A DNA stretch of 44,083 nt from Acholeplasmataceae bacterium (GTDB lineage: Bacteria; Bacillota_I; Bacilli_A; ML615J-28; CAG-313), in the NCBI GenBank assembly GCA_012838945.1, contig DUOG01000069.1, positions 1 through 44,083 of the forward strand, written 5' to 3'. The position numbers and the translations under genes are program-made. Below the pieces are notes generated by a model. It saw nothing but the letters and a program-made list of their open reading frames with translations, had not been told where the DNA came from and searched no databases. Below, one piece after another: positions 35,021-43,949 of this stretch (position 1 is its first letter; each line of letters starts with the position of its first letter).

Positions 35021-36673
35021 ATGAATGAAAATTATCGAAAATGGGTTGAATATCAGGAGCTTGACCCCGAACTAAAAGCCGAACTAGAAAAATCCACCGA
35101 AGCAGAAATCGAAGATGCTTTTAATGGCCACTTGACTTTTGGGACTGGGGGTTTAAGAGGTATTATTGGAGTTGGAACAAATCGAATCAATATTTATGTG
35201 ATTCGAAAAACCACCTATGGTTTTTTAAAGTATTTGATGAATCATATACTAGACTTCAAAACTAGAGGGATTGTCATTGGTTATGATTCGAGAAAGAACT
35301 CGAGAAGGTTTGCTGAAGAGGCAGCTTGTGTCCTGGGGACAGCAGGAGTAAAAGTTTACCTTGCAAAGAAAGTTACGCCCACTCCTCAACTCAGTTATTC
35401 AGTACGGAGTTTAAAATGTGCTGGCGGCATCATGATAACCGCAAGCCACAACCCTCCACAGTATAATGGCTTTAAGGTATTTGACGAAACAGGTTGTCAA
35501 CTCCTTCCTGAGGGAAGTGACATCATCAGTCAAGAAGCCAGTAGCTTAGTTGATGTATTCTCCTTAGAAGTGGCTTCTTTAGAGAAGTTAATGGAAAAGG
35601 GAATAATCGAGTACTTCGATAATGATCAAGACTACTTAAAAATGGTGGATAGTGTTCAGGTTAATGATGTTCAAAAAGGAAATATCCTAGTTGTCTATAC
35701 TCCCCTTCACGGGGCAGGAGCACTATTGCTTCCTGATTATCTAAAAGATAAAGGATATAATATTATTACTGTGCCTGAACAAATGGAATTAGATGCAGAG
35801 TTCAAAACGGTTAGATATCCTAATCCAGAAGACCCAACATCATTTGTCTTGGCGGAACAGTTAGGGAAGAAGTACCGAGCTGATCTCTTAGTCGCCACTG
35901 ATGCCGATGCGGACCGGATGGGAGTAGCAGTTTTGATTAATAATGGCTATTATTATTTGAGCGGTGATGAAATAGGGGCTTTGATGTTATATTATTTAGC
36001 CCAACATCGAAAAGGGGTTGTCATTAACACCATCGTTACTTCCTCAATTGCTCGGGCTATTTGTGAAAAATATCAGATTGAATTAAAAGAAACCTTAACC
36101 GGTTTTAAGTATATTGGAACAATAATGAATGAAATTGAAAAGGAAGGTAAAAACTTTCTCTTTGCTTATGAAGAGTCGTTTGGTTATGTGATCAAAGATT
36201 TCATTCGCGATAAGGATGCTTTTCAAGCTACTTTATTGATGCTTGAAATAGCAAGTTTTTATCAAAGACAAGGCTTAACCTTAGTTGATGTATTAGAACT
36301 TATTGACGAAGAATTTGGTTACTATCGAACTCGTCATCTAAATATTACCCTTGAAGGACCAAGTGGCAGTGAAAAGGTAAGGACAATTATGGATTACTTT
36401 AGAAGTAATCCCTATGCCCTTAATCAACCAACTTGGATCGAAGATTATTTAGCGGGGGTTAGATGGACAAATGATGAAACCACGAAGCTCTTACTTCCAC
36501 CATCTAATGTTTTAAAGTTTGGTGGAGCTAATTGGTGGGTTGCCCTTAGACCATCTGGGACTGAGCCAAAGATGAAATTTTACCTTTTAGTTGTCGGAAA
36601 AACTAAGGATGAGGCACTCCAATTACTAGAAAAATTAGAAGCACAACTTCAAGAAATACTTGCGACAATATGA
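35021..36673 (+). CDS. pgcA: phosphoglucomutase/phosphomannomutase family (PgcA-like)
   Basis: Phosphosugar mutase of about 550 aa that interconverts glucose 6- and 1-phosphate (or related sugars), feeding nucleotide-sugar and wall-polymer synthesis. The N-terminal FGTGGLRGIIGVGTNRIN is typical of the PgcA/PGM2 branch. The phosphoserine loop is GGIMITASHNPPQYNGFKVF, the metal loop is VATDADADRMGV, the sugar-recognition loop FAYEESFGYV, and the C-terminal phosphate site RPSGTEPKMKFY. The start may be TTG 35012 or ATG 35021; GAGGG lies upstream of both, and the ATG is preferred. It follows dnaE by a short gap. Confidence 0.93.
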   Translation: MNENYRKWVEYQELDPELKAELEKSTEAEIEDAFNGHLTFGTGGLRGIIGVGTNRINIYVIRKTTYGFLKYLMNHILDFKTRGIVIGYDSRKNSRRFAEEAACVLGTAGVKVYLAKKVTPTPQLSYSVRSLKCAGGIMITASHNPPQYNGFKVFDETGCQLLPEGSDIISQEASSLVDVFSLEVASLEKLMEKGIIEYFDNDQDYLKMVDSVQVNDVQKGNILVVYTPLHGAGALLLPDYLKDKGYNIITVPEQMELDAEFKTVRYPNPEDPTSFVLAEQLGKKYRADLLVATDADADRMGVAVLINNGYYYLSGDEIGALMLYYLAQHRKGVVINTIVTSSIARAICEKYQIELKETLTGFKYIGTIMNEIEKEGKNFLFAYEESFGYVIKDFIRDKDAFQATLLMLEIASFYQRQGLTLVDVLELIDEEFGYYRTRHLNITLEGPSGSEKVRTIMDYFRSNPYALNQPTWIEDYLAGVRWTNDETTKLLLPPSNVLKFGGANWWVALRPSGTEPKMKFYLLVVGKTKDEALQLLEKLEAQLQEILATI

Positions 36674-36726
36674 TATAATAATATCTAAAATGTTTATAAT
36701 AAATACTGACTATTAAGGAGATGCTT

Positions 36727-37206
36727 ATGGATTCAAATAGAAAACTTATTACCGATATTACTATCGGTGCGATATTTGCAGGAATATATGTAGCACTTAC
36801 TTCGCTTAACCCAATAGGTTATGGTGCCATTCAATTTCGCTTTAGTGAAATATTACTACTCTTTCCTTTTTGGCACAAGAAGTTTATTATTCCAAGTGTG
36901 ATTGCGGTGGGAATTGCTAATATATTTTCCCCATATGGATTACTTGACGTTGCTGTTGGAGTCGGAATTGCCATTATTTCTTATACGTTAATAATTAAAT
37001 TTAAAAACAAATTTGTCAATATTGGTTTATATTCACTTTTGTGTGGACTCTTGGTTGGATTAGAATTAACCTATATTGAAAAGACTCCCTTCTGGTTCAA
37101 TTTTCTTTCAATTACCGCTTCACAACTAGCCATTGGCTTAATTGGAATCTATATCATAAATTATTTGTATAATATTGCAATAATTAAGACCAATTGGTTT
37201 GAATGA
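36727..37206 (+). CDS. queT: QueT-family queuosine-precursor transporter (substrate-specific component)
   Basis: Membrane protein of 159 aa with about five hydrophobic helices, matching the QueT ECF-type S component: LITDITIGAIFAGIYVALTSLNPIGYGAIQFRFSEILLLFPF is the family's conserved N terminus. ATG 36727 is used because AAGGAG abuts the ATG at 36721. It is expected to bind and import preQ1 or queuine using a shared energising module. The gene after it is tgt, which inserts that base into tRNA, so the pair forms a salvage unit. No preQ1 riboswitch core is visible upstream. Confidence 0.88.
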   Translation: MDSNRKLITDITIGAIFAGIYVALTSLNPIGYGAIQFRFSEILLLFPFWHKKFIIPSVIAVGIANIFSPYGLLDVAVGVGIAIISYTLIIKFKNKFVNIGLYSLLCGLLVGLELTYIEKTPFWFNFLSITASQLAIGLIGIYIINYLYNIAIIKTNWFE

Positions 37207-37251
37207 TAATTAATATTTTTAATAATTAAACAGAACAGTAAACAAAGGTAG

Positions 37252-38391
<1,140 letters not shown>

Positions 38392-38405
38392 AAAGGAATT
38401 GTATT

Positions 38406-39275
38406 ATGGATAGAAAGTTGAAACGACTAGCAATCATTTTATTATTGTTTGTCTTAATTCTTAGTGGTTGTGGTCCTACCTATAAGACGATGCCAAACCG
38501 AGAACTTGTAGTGACGGTTGCGGAAGATTATATTGGTCATTTAATCTATGAAGGCGAATTGCCGAAACTTGTGATTCCTTTTTCTAAAAATGTCAATGTG
38601 GCTAATTTTTCTCAAAACAACTATTATGTTTTGACTAAAAACGATGATTTTGAAATTTCTAAAGATATAGCTCTTTTCTTTAAAGAGTATGATGATCGTT
38701 CAATCATCACTAAACGAGTTGAGACGCCAACCGAAGAAGGAGAAGCCCGCTTGGGTGGAAAGAAGTTTCCGATTGACTCCCCATCTTATGATTACCGACG
38801 AATCATTACAACTGAAGATGGTACCCGTTTTTCAATGGAATATCGTCAGTTTACCAGTGGGGGCGTTACCTATTATGGTTGGACTTATCATAGTGGAATA
38901 ACTATCACAATGGAGATGCCACTAATGGTGGTAAGGGATAACAATGTGCTTCGCTTAAAACTATTACCACTTCCTTTTGATACTCGTTATGAAGTAAGTG
39001 GCAGTTTAAAACTTGATAAAGTGTTATCTGGTAGTAAATATCTTGATGAAAGTTATTATACATTCCAATACCCTGATAGTATGAAGGCACTCACTCTAGA
39101 ACAAAAAGAAAATCGCGTCAAGAATTGGTATATTGAACATACCAATGGACGGATGGAAGATGATAAGTTTGTCATCACCTATTTAGGAAATGACTTTATC
39201 ATTGAGTTTGGAGTTACCAAACGAGACAAAGATAGTGGTGCTGAAAGTGATGCCTTCAAAATAATGCAAAAGTAA
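38406..39275 (+). CDS. unknown lipoprotein
   Basis: A 289-aa exported lipoprotein that I do not recognise. The signal is MDRKLKRLAIILLLFVLILSGC, with Cys22 as the lipid site. The mature part is beta-rich (ELPKLVIPFSKNVNVANFSQNNYYVLTKNDDFE, TRFSMEYRQFTSGGVTYYGWTYHSGITITMEMP) without cysteines or catalytic motifs that stand out. It starts 14 bases after tgt, so it is probably co-transcribed with queT-tgt, and it ends in a strong terminator. A role in the envelope is all that the sequence supports. Confidence 0.75.
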   Translation: MDRKLKRLAIILLLFVLILSGCGPTYKTMPNRELVVTVAEDYIGHLIYEGELPKLVIPFSKNVNVANFSQNNYYVLTKNDDFEISKDIALFFKEYDDRSIITKRVETPTEEGEARLGGKKFPIDSPSYDYRRIITTEDGTRFSMEYRQFTSGGVTYYGWTYHSGITITMEMPLMVVRDNNVLRLKLLPLPFDTRYEVSGSLKLDKVLSGSKYLDESYYTFQYPDSMKALTLEQKENRVKNWYIEHTNGRMEDDKFVITYLGNDFIIEFGVTKRDKDSGAESDAFKIMQK

Positions 39276-39299
39276 AAGACCCGATTGGGTCTTTTTTTG
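39274..39299 (+). terminator. intrinsic terminator
   Basis: AAAAGACCC and GGGTCTTTT pair around GATT, with more T after the stem. It separates the lipoprotein gene from the cell-wall genes. Confidence 0.92.
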
Positions 39300-39352
39300 A
39301 TACCTTTAACATAAATAAAGTATTTAACTAATAAAATATAACGGTGAAGAAT

Positions 39353-40447
39353 ATGTATAAACGCTCGGTGGATTATGTAATTGTCCTATGTGTTGCTTTT
39401 TTGATTATCTTTGGGTTAGTAATGGTTTATAGTGCTAGTAATGTTGTGGCTAATTATCGCTTTCAAGATTCGTGGTATTTTTTTAAACGACAGCTTATTT
39501 TTGCGGTAATTGGTCTCGTGGTAATGGTTGGGATTATTAAACTTGATCTTCACCGGATTAAAAAATATACAACTGTCATTTTCTTTGTTTCGATTGCCCT
39601 TTTAATTATTGTCTTAATTCCAGGTGTTGGAGATGTTCGTGGGGGAGCCCGTAGTTGGATTGGCTTTGGTTACTTCTCCCTTCAACCAGCTGAATTTGCT
39701 AAGTTATCCATTGTTATGTTAATCGCCAAATATATTAGCGTATATTATGAAGACTTAAAAAAATTTAAAGTATTTATCGCCTTTTTAGCTTTAATCGGTG
39801 TTGTCTTTTTACTGATAATGTTACAACCAGACTTTGGCACTGGTTTAGTATTAGTAATATCAGCCGTCTTATTGCTTTTTTTAAGTGGGGCACCACTTAA
39901 ATATTTTGGTTTGTGTTTAGTTGTTGGATTGGTAGGTATTACAGGACTTATCTTAAGTGCACCGTACCGTTTAAAGAGGATCCTTGCCTTCCTTGACCCT
40001 TGGCAAGATCCACTTGGTAGTGGTTTTCAAGGAATCCAATCATTGTTTGCGATTGCACCTGGAGGGCTCTTTGGTTTAGGTTTTAATCGCAGTATGCAAA
40101 AGCATTTCTTTTTACCTGAACCTCAAAATGATTTTATTTTCGCGATTGTCATCGAAGAGTTAGGATTAATTGGGGGTATAATTCTGATTAGTGCCTATAC
40201 CATTCTTTTTGTCAAAACGGTTCAAAATGCGATGCGAATAGAAGATCACTATCCTCGCTTTTTATCTCTGGGGATTGCGGTGTCTTTATATGTTCAAGTC
40301 TTTATTAATGTTGCGGTTGTGATTGGACTCCTTCCAGTTACCGGAATTACCTTACCGTTTTTAAGTTATGGGGGCTCTAGTTTACTATTATCAATGATTA
40401 GTGTCGGTATTATCTTAAATGTTAGTCGATACCGGGAATATGATTAG
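39353..40447 (+). CDS. SEDS-family peptidoglycan polymerase, FtsW/SpoVE type
   Basis: Polytopic membrane glycosyltransferase (about 364 aa, ten helices) that polymerises lipid II. The N-terminal DYVIVLCVAFLIIFGLVMVYSAS, the central GARSWIGFGYFSLQPAEFAKL, the LLIMLQPDFGTGLV segment with the key aspartate, and the C-terminal TGITLPFLSYGGSSLL are SEDS signatures. The gene order SEDS-murG-murB is that of spoVE-murG-murB in Bacillus, so this may be FtsW for division, SpoVE for spore cortex, or one protein doing both. The start is ATG 39353 or GTG 39344, with only a weak SD. Confidence 0.92.
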   Translation: MYKRSVDYVIVLCVAFLIIFGLVMVYSASNVVANYRFQDSWYFFKRQLIFAVIGLVVMVGIIKLDLHRIKKYTTVIFFVSIALLIIVLIPGVGDVRGGARSWIGFGYFSLQPAEFAKLSIVMLIAKYISVYYEDLKKFKVFIAFLALIGVVFLLIMLQPDFGTGLVLVISAVLLLFLSGAPLKYFGLCLVVGLVGITGLILSAPYRLKRILAFLDPWQDPLGSGFQGIQSLFAIAPGGLFGLGFNRSMQKHFFLPEPQNDFIFAIVIEELGLIGGIILISAYTILFVKTVQNAMRIEDHYPRFLSLGIAVSLYVQVFINVAVVIGLLPVTGITLPFLSYGGSSLLLSMISVGIILNVSRYREYD

Positions 40448-40459
40448 GGAGGGGTTTTT

Positions 40460-41515
40460 GTGAAAACGGTCGCTTTTACTGGTGGGGGAACGCTGGGCCA
40501 TCTATATCCAGCCTTGGCCGTAATTGAAGCATTAAAAATTGAGAAACCATCGACACGGATAATTTATATATCAACCCCAAAAGAAGTTGAAATCTTATCA
40601 AACCATCCTGATATTGATGCAGTTTATCAAGTTGAATTGCAAGGATTTAAGCGTAAACCATCCTTTGAAAATATCCAATTAATCTTTAAACTAATTAATA
40701 CAATTAAAAGAGTTAAGAAAATATTAAAAAAAGAAAAAGTTGATCTTGTAGTTGGGATGGGTGGATACCTTAGTGGCGCGGTCGTTTTTGCATCTCACAG
40801 GGTTAGAGTACCGTCACTAATTCATGAACAAAATGCCTGTTTAGGTATGGCCAATCGTTTTAGTATGCGATATGCAAAGAGGACTATGATGTCCTTTCCA
40901 ATCCTTTTAAATACGAAAAAAGTGATCTTTACTGGTCATCCGCGCAAAGATGAAATAGAAAGTAAGTATCATAAAAAGGAATCAAACGATCACAAAATTT
41001 TAATAACTTCAGGAAGTGGTGGTGCCCAAGTTGTTAATGATGTCGCAATTCAGTTTTTAAAAGATAATCGTTCCTTAAAGTATAATGTAACCTTAGTGAC
41101 GGGCATAAAATATTATAAAGAGGTCCTTGATAATTTAGAAGGTGATTATGATCACTTTCAAGTAGTTCCTTTTATCAAGGATTTGCCAAGAGCGATGAAT
41201 GAAGTTGACTTGGTGATTACTCGTGCAGGAGCGACCACAATTTTTGAAATCCTTGGGTTAAAGAAACCAGCTATCTATATTCCTTCTCCTAATGTCGTAG
41301 GCAACCATCAAGAAAAGAATGCATCATACCTTAGGGACTATCAATTAGGTGAAGTTATCTTAGAAAAAGAATTAACCAAAGAGATACTTTTTGAAACGAT
41401 AGAGAATATCTTTAATGATGTAACTTACCAAGAACGCATCGAAAAAAATATGGAGAAATTCATAAAAACAAATGCTCAAGCAAAAATTGTGGAAGAAATT
41501 AAGAAGTGGTGGTAA
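40460..41515 (+). CDS. murG: UDP-GlcNAc:lipid I N-acetylglucosaminyltransferase
   Basis: Membrane-associated GT-B enzyme that makes lipid II by adding GlcNAc to lipid I. It starts at GTG 40460 after GGGAGGGG. The N-terminal glycine loop is GGGTLGHLYPALAVIEAL, followed by VGMGGYLSGAVVFA and HEQNACLGMANRF; the C-terminal donor-binding region has TSGSGGAQVVN and FIKDLPRAMNEVDLVITRAGATTIFEI plus the ribose-binding Gln in NHQEKNA. At 351 aa it is complete. It lies 12 bases after the SEDS gene and 2 bases before murB. Confidence 0.96.
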   Translation: MKTVAFTGGGTLGHLYPALAVIEALKIEKPSTRIIYISTPKEVEILSNHPDIDAVYQVELQGFKRKPSFENIQLIFKLINTIKRVKKILKKEKVDLVVGMGGYLSGAVVFASHRVRVPSLIHEQNACLGMANRFSMRYAKRTMMSFPILLNTKKVIFTGHPRKDEIESKYHKKESNDHKILITSGSGGAQVVNDVAIQFLKDNRSLKYNVTLVTGIKYYKEVLDNLEGDYDHFQVVPFIKDLPRAMNEVDLVITRAGATTIFEILGLKKPAIYIPSPNVVGNHQEKNASYLRDYQLGEVILEKELTKEILFETIENIFNDVTYQERIEKNMEKFIKTNAQAKIVEEIKKWW

Positions 41516-41517
41516 AT

Positions 41518-42414
41518 ATGAAGGGATTTATTAATTATGCCCAAACATATCACTTAGGGGATATTAGTTTAAATCAATCCTTTAAAAACTTAACAACCTT
41601 AAAAATTGGTGGAGCGATCAAGTGTGTCTTTTATCCGTATACTAAAGATACCTTAAGAGAGGCCTATCGTTATATCATTGACCATCAGTTACCATACTTT
41701 GTAATTGGTGGGGGTTCTAATTTGTTAGCAAGTGATGAAGAGTATAATGGAATTGTAATATCGATGAAGAAAATTAGAAACTTTCATTGGATTGATGAGG
41801 AGACCATTTATTTAGATGCTGGTGTCTATGCCAGTGCCATTGCTCGTTATATTAGTTCCAATGGGGTTGAAGGGGCAGAATTCATGAGTGTAATACCAGG
41901 TATGATTGGTGGTTTAATCTACATGAATGCTGGAGCCTATCATCGTGAAATAAAAGACTGTTTAATATCGGCCGACTATCTCGATGCTAATGCTAATGTG
42001 GTTACCATAGAAGACTGTAAGTTTAGTTATCGTGATAGTATATTTCGTCATATCCCATCGATTATTTTAGGAGGAACCTTTCGCTTTAAAAAGACAAATA
42101 ATCAAGATGAAATTAAAAGAAAATTAGAATTATATTATCAAATAAAAAGGGACCATCAACCAATAGATAAGCGTAGTGCCGGTAGTACCTTTCATAATCC
42201 TAAAGATATTAAAGCTTGGGAAGTAATTGATAAACTGGGTTTTAGAGGTTATCAAATCGGTGGTGCTAAGGTTAGTGAAAAACATGCTAACTTTTTAATC
42301 AATGAAGGTAATGCTACCTTTGATGATATGATGGAATTAATCCATAAAATCAAAACAGAAGCAAAATCAAAATTAAATATTGATTTAAATTGTGAATGGA
42401 TAATTCGTAAGTAG
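41518..42414 (+). CDS. murB: UDP-N-acetylenolpyruvoylglucosamine reductase
   Basis: FAD enzyme that reduces UDP-GlcNAc-enolpyruvate to UDP-MurNAc. ATG 41518 follows GTGGTGG and lies 2 bases after the murG stop; the upstream GTG is within the SD. The FAD domain shows FVIGGGSNLLASDEEYNG, GAEFMSVIPGMIGGLIYMNAGAY and FSYRDSIF; the C-terminal KRSAGSTFHNP contains the proton-donor serine, followed by AWEVIDKLGFRGYQIGGAKVSEKHANFLIN. The 298-aa form with this YRDS and AGSxF pattern is the type II MurB found in Gram-positives. No clear terminator separates it from the coat genes. Confidence 0.96.
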   Translation: MKGFINYAQTYHLGDISLNQSFKNLTTLKIGGAIKCVFYPYTKDTLREAYRYIIDHQLPYFVIGGGSNLLASDEEYNGIVISMKKIRNFHWIDEETIYLDAGVYASAIARYISSNGVEGAEFMSVIPGMIGGLIYMNAGAYHREIKDCLISADYLDANANVVTIEDCKFSYRDSIFRHIPSIILGGTFRFKKTNNQDEIKRKLELYYQIKRDHQPIDKRSAGSTFHNPKDIKAWEVIDKLGFRGYQIGGAKVSEKHANFLINEGNATFDDMMELIHKIKTEAKSKLNIDLNCEWIIRK

Positions 42415-42473
42415 TTATCTGCCTATTCCAATTGTCTTCCTCTTCATATATTAAAGTAGGAGGAAATGATAAT

Positions 42474-42971
42474 ATGAACTATTACAATCCAGGCCATTAT
42501 AACTACTTTCACCAACGAGAAGCAACTAAATATGGTCCAACTGTTTTACCGCAAACCCCTCAGACAATGCAACCGCCAATGAAACCAATGGCAGCAGTAA
42601 AACCGTCGGTTAATTTACCTCCTCGATTTTTAACTCCTGAAGAAGGATGGAAGCGAGGAAATTTAGATGCTAATGCTTATGATCCTTATGAACCATATGT
42701 ACCTAAGACTCCTATTCCTAAGACTGAAAAGGAAGCGTTAATGCAAAGAATCCAAGCTTATAGTTTTGCTTGCTTGGAACTTGGTTTGTATTTAGATACG
42801 CATCCTAATGATCGGAATGTTCTTGAGATGTTCTTACGATATCGAGAAGAACTAAGAAAGATGACAATGGATTATCAAAACCGTTTTGAACCGATCAGTA
42901 TTCAGACAGCACCATTAAATAAATTACCATGGCAATGGGCAGCAACTGACTGGCCTTGGGAAAGGATGTAG
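42474..42971 (+). CDS. fused spore coat protein CotJA-CotJB
   Basis: A 165-aa protein joining two proteins that are separate in Bacillus. ATG 42474 follows AGGAGG at 9 bases. Residues about 1-60 are a Pro/Gln/Tyr-rich leader (NYYNPGHYNYFHQRE, PQTPQTMQPPMKP), then a CotJA-like motif RFLTPEEGWKRGNLDANAYDPYEPY (about 52-76). Residues about 88-165 are CotJB: MQRIQAYSFACLELGLYLDTHPND, a helical middle and the end LPWQWAATDWPWERM. CotJC follows 6 bases downstream, as in the cotJABC operon. In Bacillus these form a coat layer assembled in the mother cell. The fusion may also reflect lineage-specific merging. Confidence 0.85.
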   Translation: MNYYNPGHYNYFHQREATKYGPTVLPQTPQTMQPPMKPMAAVKPSVNLPPRFLTPEEGWKRGNLDANAYDPYEPYVPKTPIPKTEKEALMQRIQAYSFACLELGLYLDTHPNDRNVLEMFLRYREELRKMTMDYQNRFEPISIQTAPLNKLPWQWAATDWPWERM

Positions 42972-42977
42972 AGAGTT

Positions 42978-43538
42978 ATGTGGGTTTATGAGAAAAGATT
43001 ACAGTATCCGGTGAATGTTACGAAAAAAGACGTGCGAATGGCTAAATTTATTGTCACTCAATATGGAGGACCTGATGGCGAATTAGCAGCAGCGCTTCGT
43101 TATCTGAATCAAAGATATACGATGCCAGATGATTATGGGAAAGCACTTTTAACCGATATCGGTACGGAAGAATTAGCTCATGTGGAAATGATTAATACAA
43201 TGCTCGTCCAATTGACCAAAGATGCGACACTAGAAGAACTCGAAGCAGTGGGTCTTGGTGGGCATTACACCCAACATGGCTTCTCAATCTTCCCAACTGA
43301 TGCAAACGGCGTTCCATTTGCGACTAAGTATTTTCAAGATTTAGGTGACTGGCGTACTAACCTCTATGAGAATATGGCAGCTGAACAAAAAGCACGTTCT
43401 ACTTATGAACACTTGATTGATTTGGCGAAAGACCCTGCTGTTATTGACCCCCTCTTATGGTTAAGGCAACGGGAAATCATTCATTTCAATCGCTTTAGAG
43501 AACTCCTAGAACACTATGAACGTCTAGGAATAAAGTAA
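42978..43538 (+). CDS. cotJC: spore coat protein CotJC, manganese catalase family
   Basis: A 186-aa four-helix-bundle protein of the manganese catalase family. WVYEKRLQYPVNV at the N terminus, the metal-ligand helices GGPDGELAAALRYLNQRY and DIGTEELAHVEMINTM, then the third and fourth ligand helices ENMAAEQKARSTYEHLI and LRQREIIHFNRFRE, match CotJC. All Glu/His ligands expected for the dinuclear manganese site appear present, so catalase activity is possible. It lies 6 bases after the CotJA-CotJB gene. In Bacillus it is part of the coat. A terminator follows. Confidence 0.93.
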   Translation: MWVYEKRLQYPVNVTKKDVRMAKFIVTQYGGPDGELAAALRYLNQRYTMPDDYGKALLTDIGTEELAHVEMINTMLVQLTKDATLEELEAVGLGGHYTQHGFSIFPTDANGVPFATKYFQDLGDWRTNLYENMAAEQKARSTYEHLIDLAKDPAVIDPLLWLRQREIIHFNRFRELLEHYERLGIK

Positions 43539-43540
43539 AA

Positions 43541-43568
43541 GTTGGCAAATAGCCAACTTTTCTTTTTC
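43541..43568 (+). terminator. intrinsic terminator of the cotJ operon
   Basis: GTTGGC and GCCAAC pair around AAATA, followed by TTTTCTTTTT. Confidence 0.9.
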
Positions 43569-43581
43569 TAGGAGGATATAC

Positions 43582-43647
43582 ATGTATTATGATAATCATT
43601 TTTCTTTTATAATCTTATCAATAAAACTTTGCTTTATGATAAAATAA
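43582..43647 (+). CDS. possible 21-aa peptide with strong ribosome site
   Basis: Directly after the cotJ terminator, TAGGAGGA lies at ideal distance from ATG 43582, which opens MYYDNHFSFIILSIKLCFMIK and stops at 43647. The central FSFIILSIKLCFMI is hydrophobic, as in tiny sporulation membrane peptides, but it resembles no family I can name with confidence. No promoter is evident between the terminator and the SD, so it may be spurious or a decayed remnant. Confidence 0.25.
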   Translation: MYYDNHFSFIILSIKLCFMIK

Positions 43648-43649
43648 AG

Positions 43650-43674
43650 AAATAAGAGAAGGCTTAAAGCCTTC
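43650..43674 (-). terminator. terminator of the minus-strand spore protein gene
   Basis: GAAGGC and GCCTTC pair around a 5-base loop; on the minus strand the stem is followed by TCTTATTTCTTTATTTT. It lies 17 bases past the spore protein stop. Confidence 0.65.
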
Positions 43675-43690
43675 ATTAGTGTACAAAACC

Positions 43691-43855
43691 TTAGAAATTC
43701 CTACTAGCAATTTCAATTGCTTTTTGGACTATTCTACCACAATCTTTAGAAGAAACAGCACCCCAACCTTGGTTTTGAACAATATCAAAAACACCTAATT
43801 CTTTGGCTATTTCCGTTCTTAAGTTTTCGGATATTAATCTTTTTCTTCTACTCAT
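43691..43855 (-). CDS. alpha/beta-type small acid-soluble spore protein (SASP)
   Basis: Not in the ORF track because it is only 54 aa. Read on the minus strand it encodes MSRRKRLISENLRTEIAKEL, then GVFDIVQNQGWGAVSSKDCG and RIVQKAIEIASRNF. This matches the DNA-binding SASP family: the first helix with the EIA germination-protease cleavage context, the turn GVFDIVQ, the GWGAVSSKDCG signature and the second helix. These proteins coat forespore DNA and protect it from UV and chemicals, and are degraded at germination. The SD AAAGGAGG lies 9 bases upstream. Inverted GTGTACAAAA repeats flank the gene. It strongly implies that the organism makes endospores. Confidence 0.93.
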   Translation of the reverse strand: MSRRKRLISENLRTEIAKELGVFDIVQNQGWGAVSSKDCGRIVQKAIEIASRNF

Positions 43856-43949
43856 TGTGTATTACCTCCTTTTTGTACACTTATATTTTGTGTTTATATT
43901 TTTATTTTAAACTTGGAAGAAAATATTAAAATAAATTAAGAGGAGTATT

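Noticed and set aside
36661-36726. Possible preQ1 riboswitch before queT
   Set aside because: The expected C-rich loop and A-rich tail of known preQ1 classes are not visible in this short leader.
42415-42473. Possible sigma-E promoter before the coat genes
   Set aside because: CATATATT resembles a -10 box, but no acceptable -35 lies at the right spacing; I could not support it.
43679-43880. Flanking 10-bp inverted repeats as ends of a mobile element
   Set aside because: The enclosed segment holds only a spore protein gene, no transposase, and no target-site duplication is seen.
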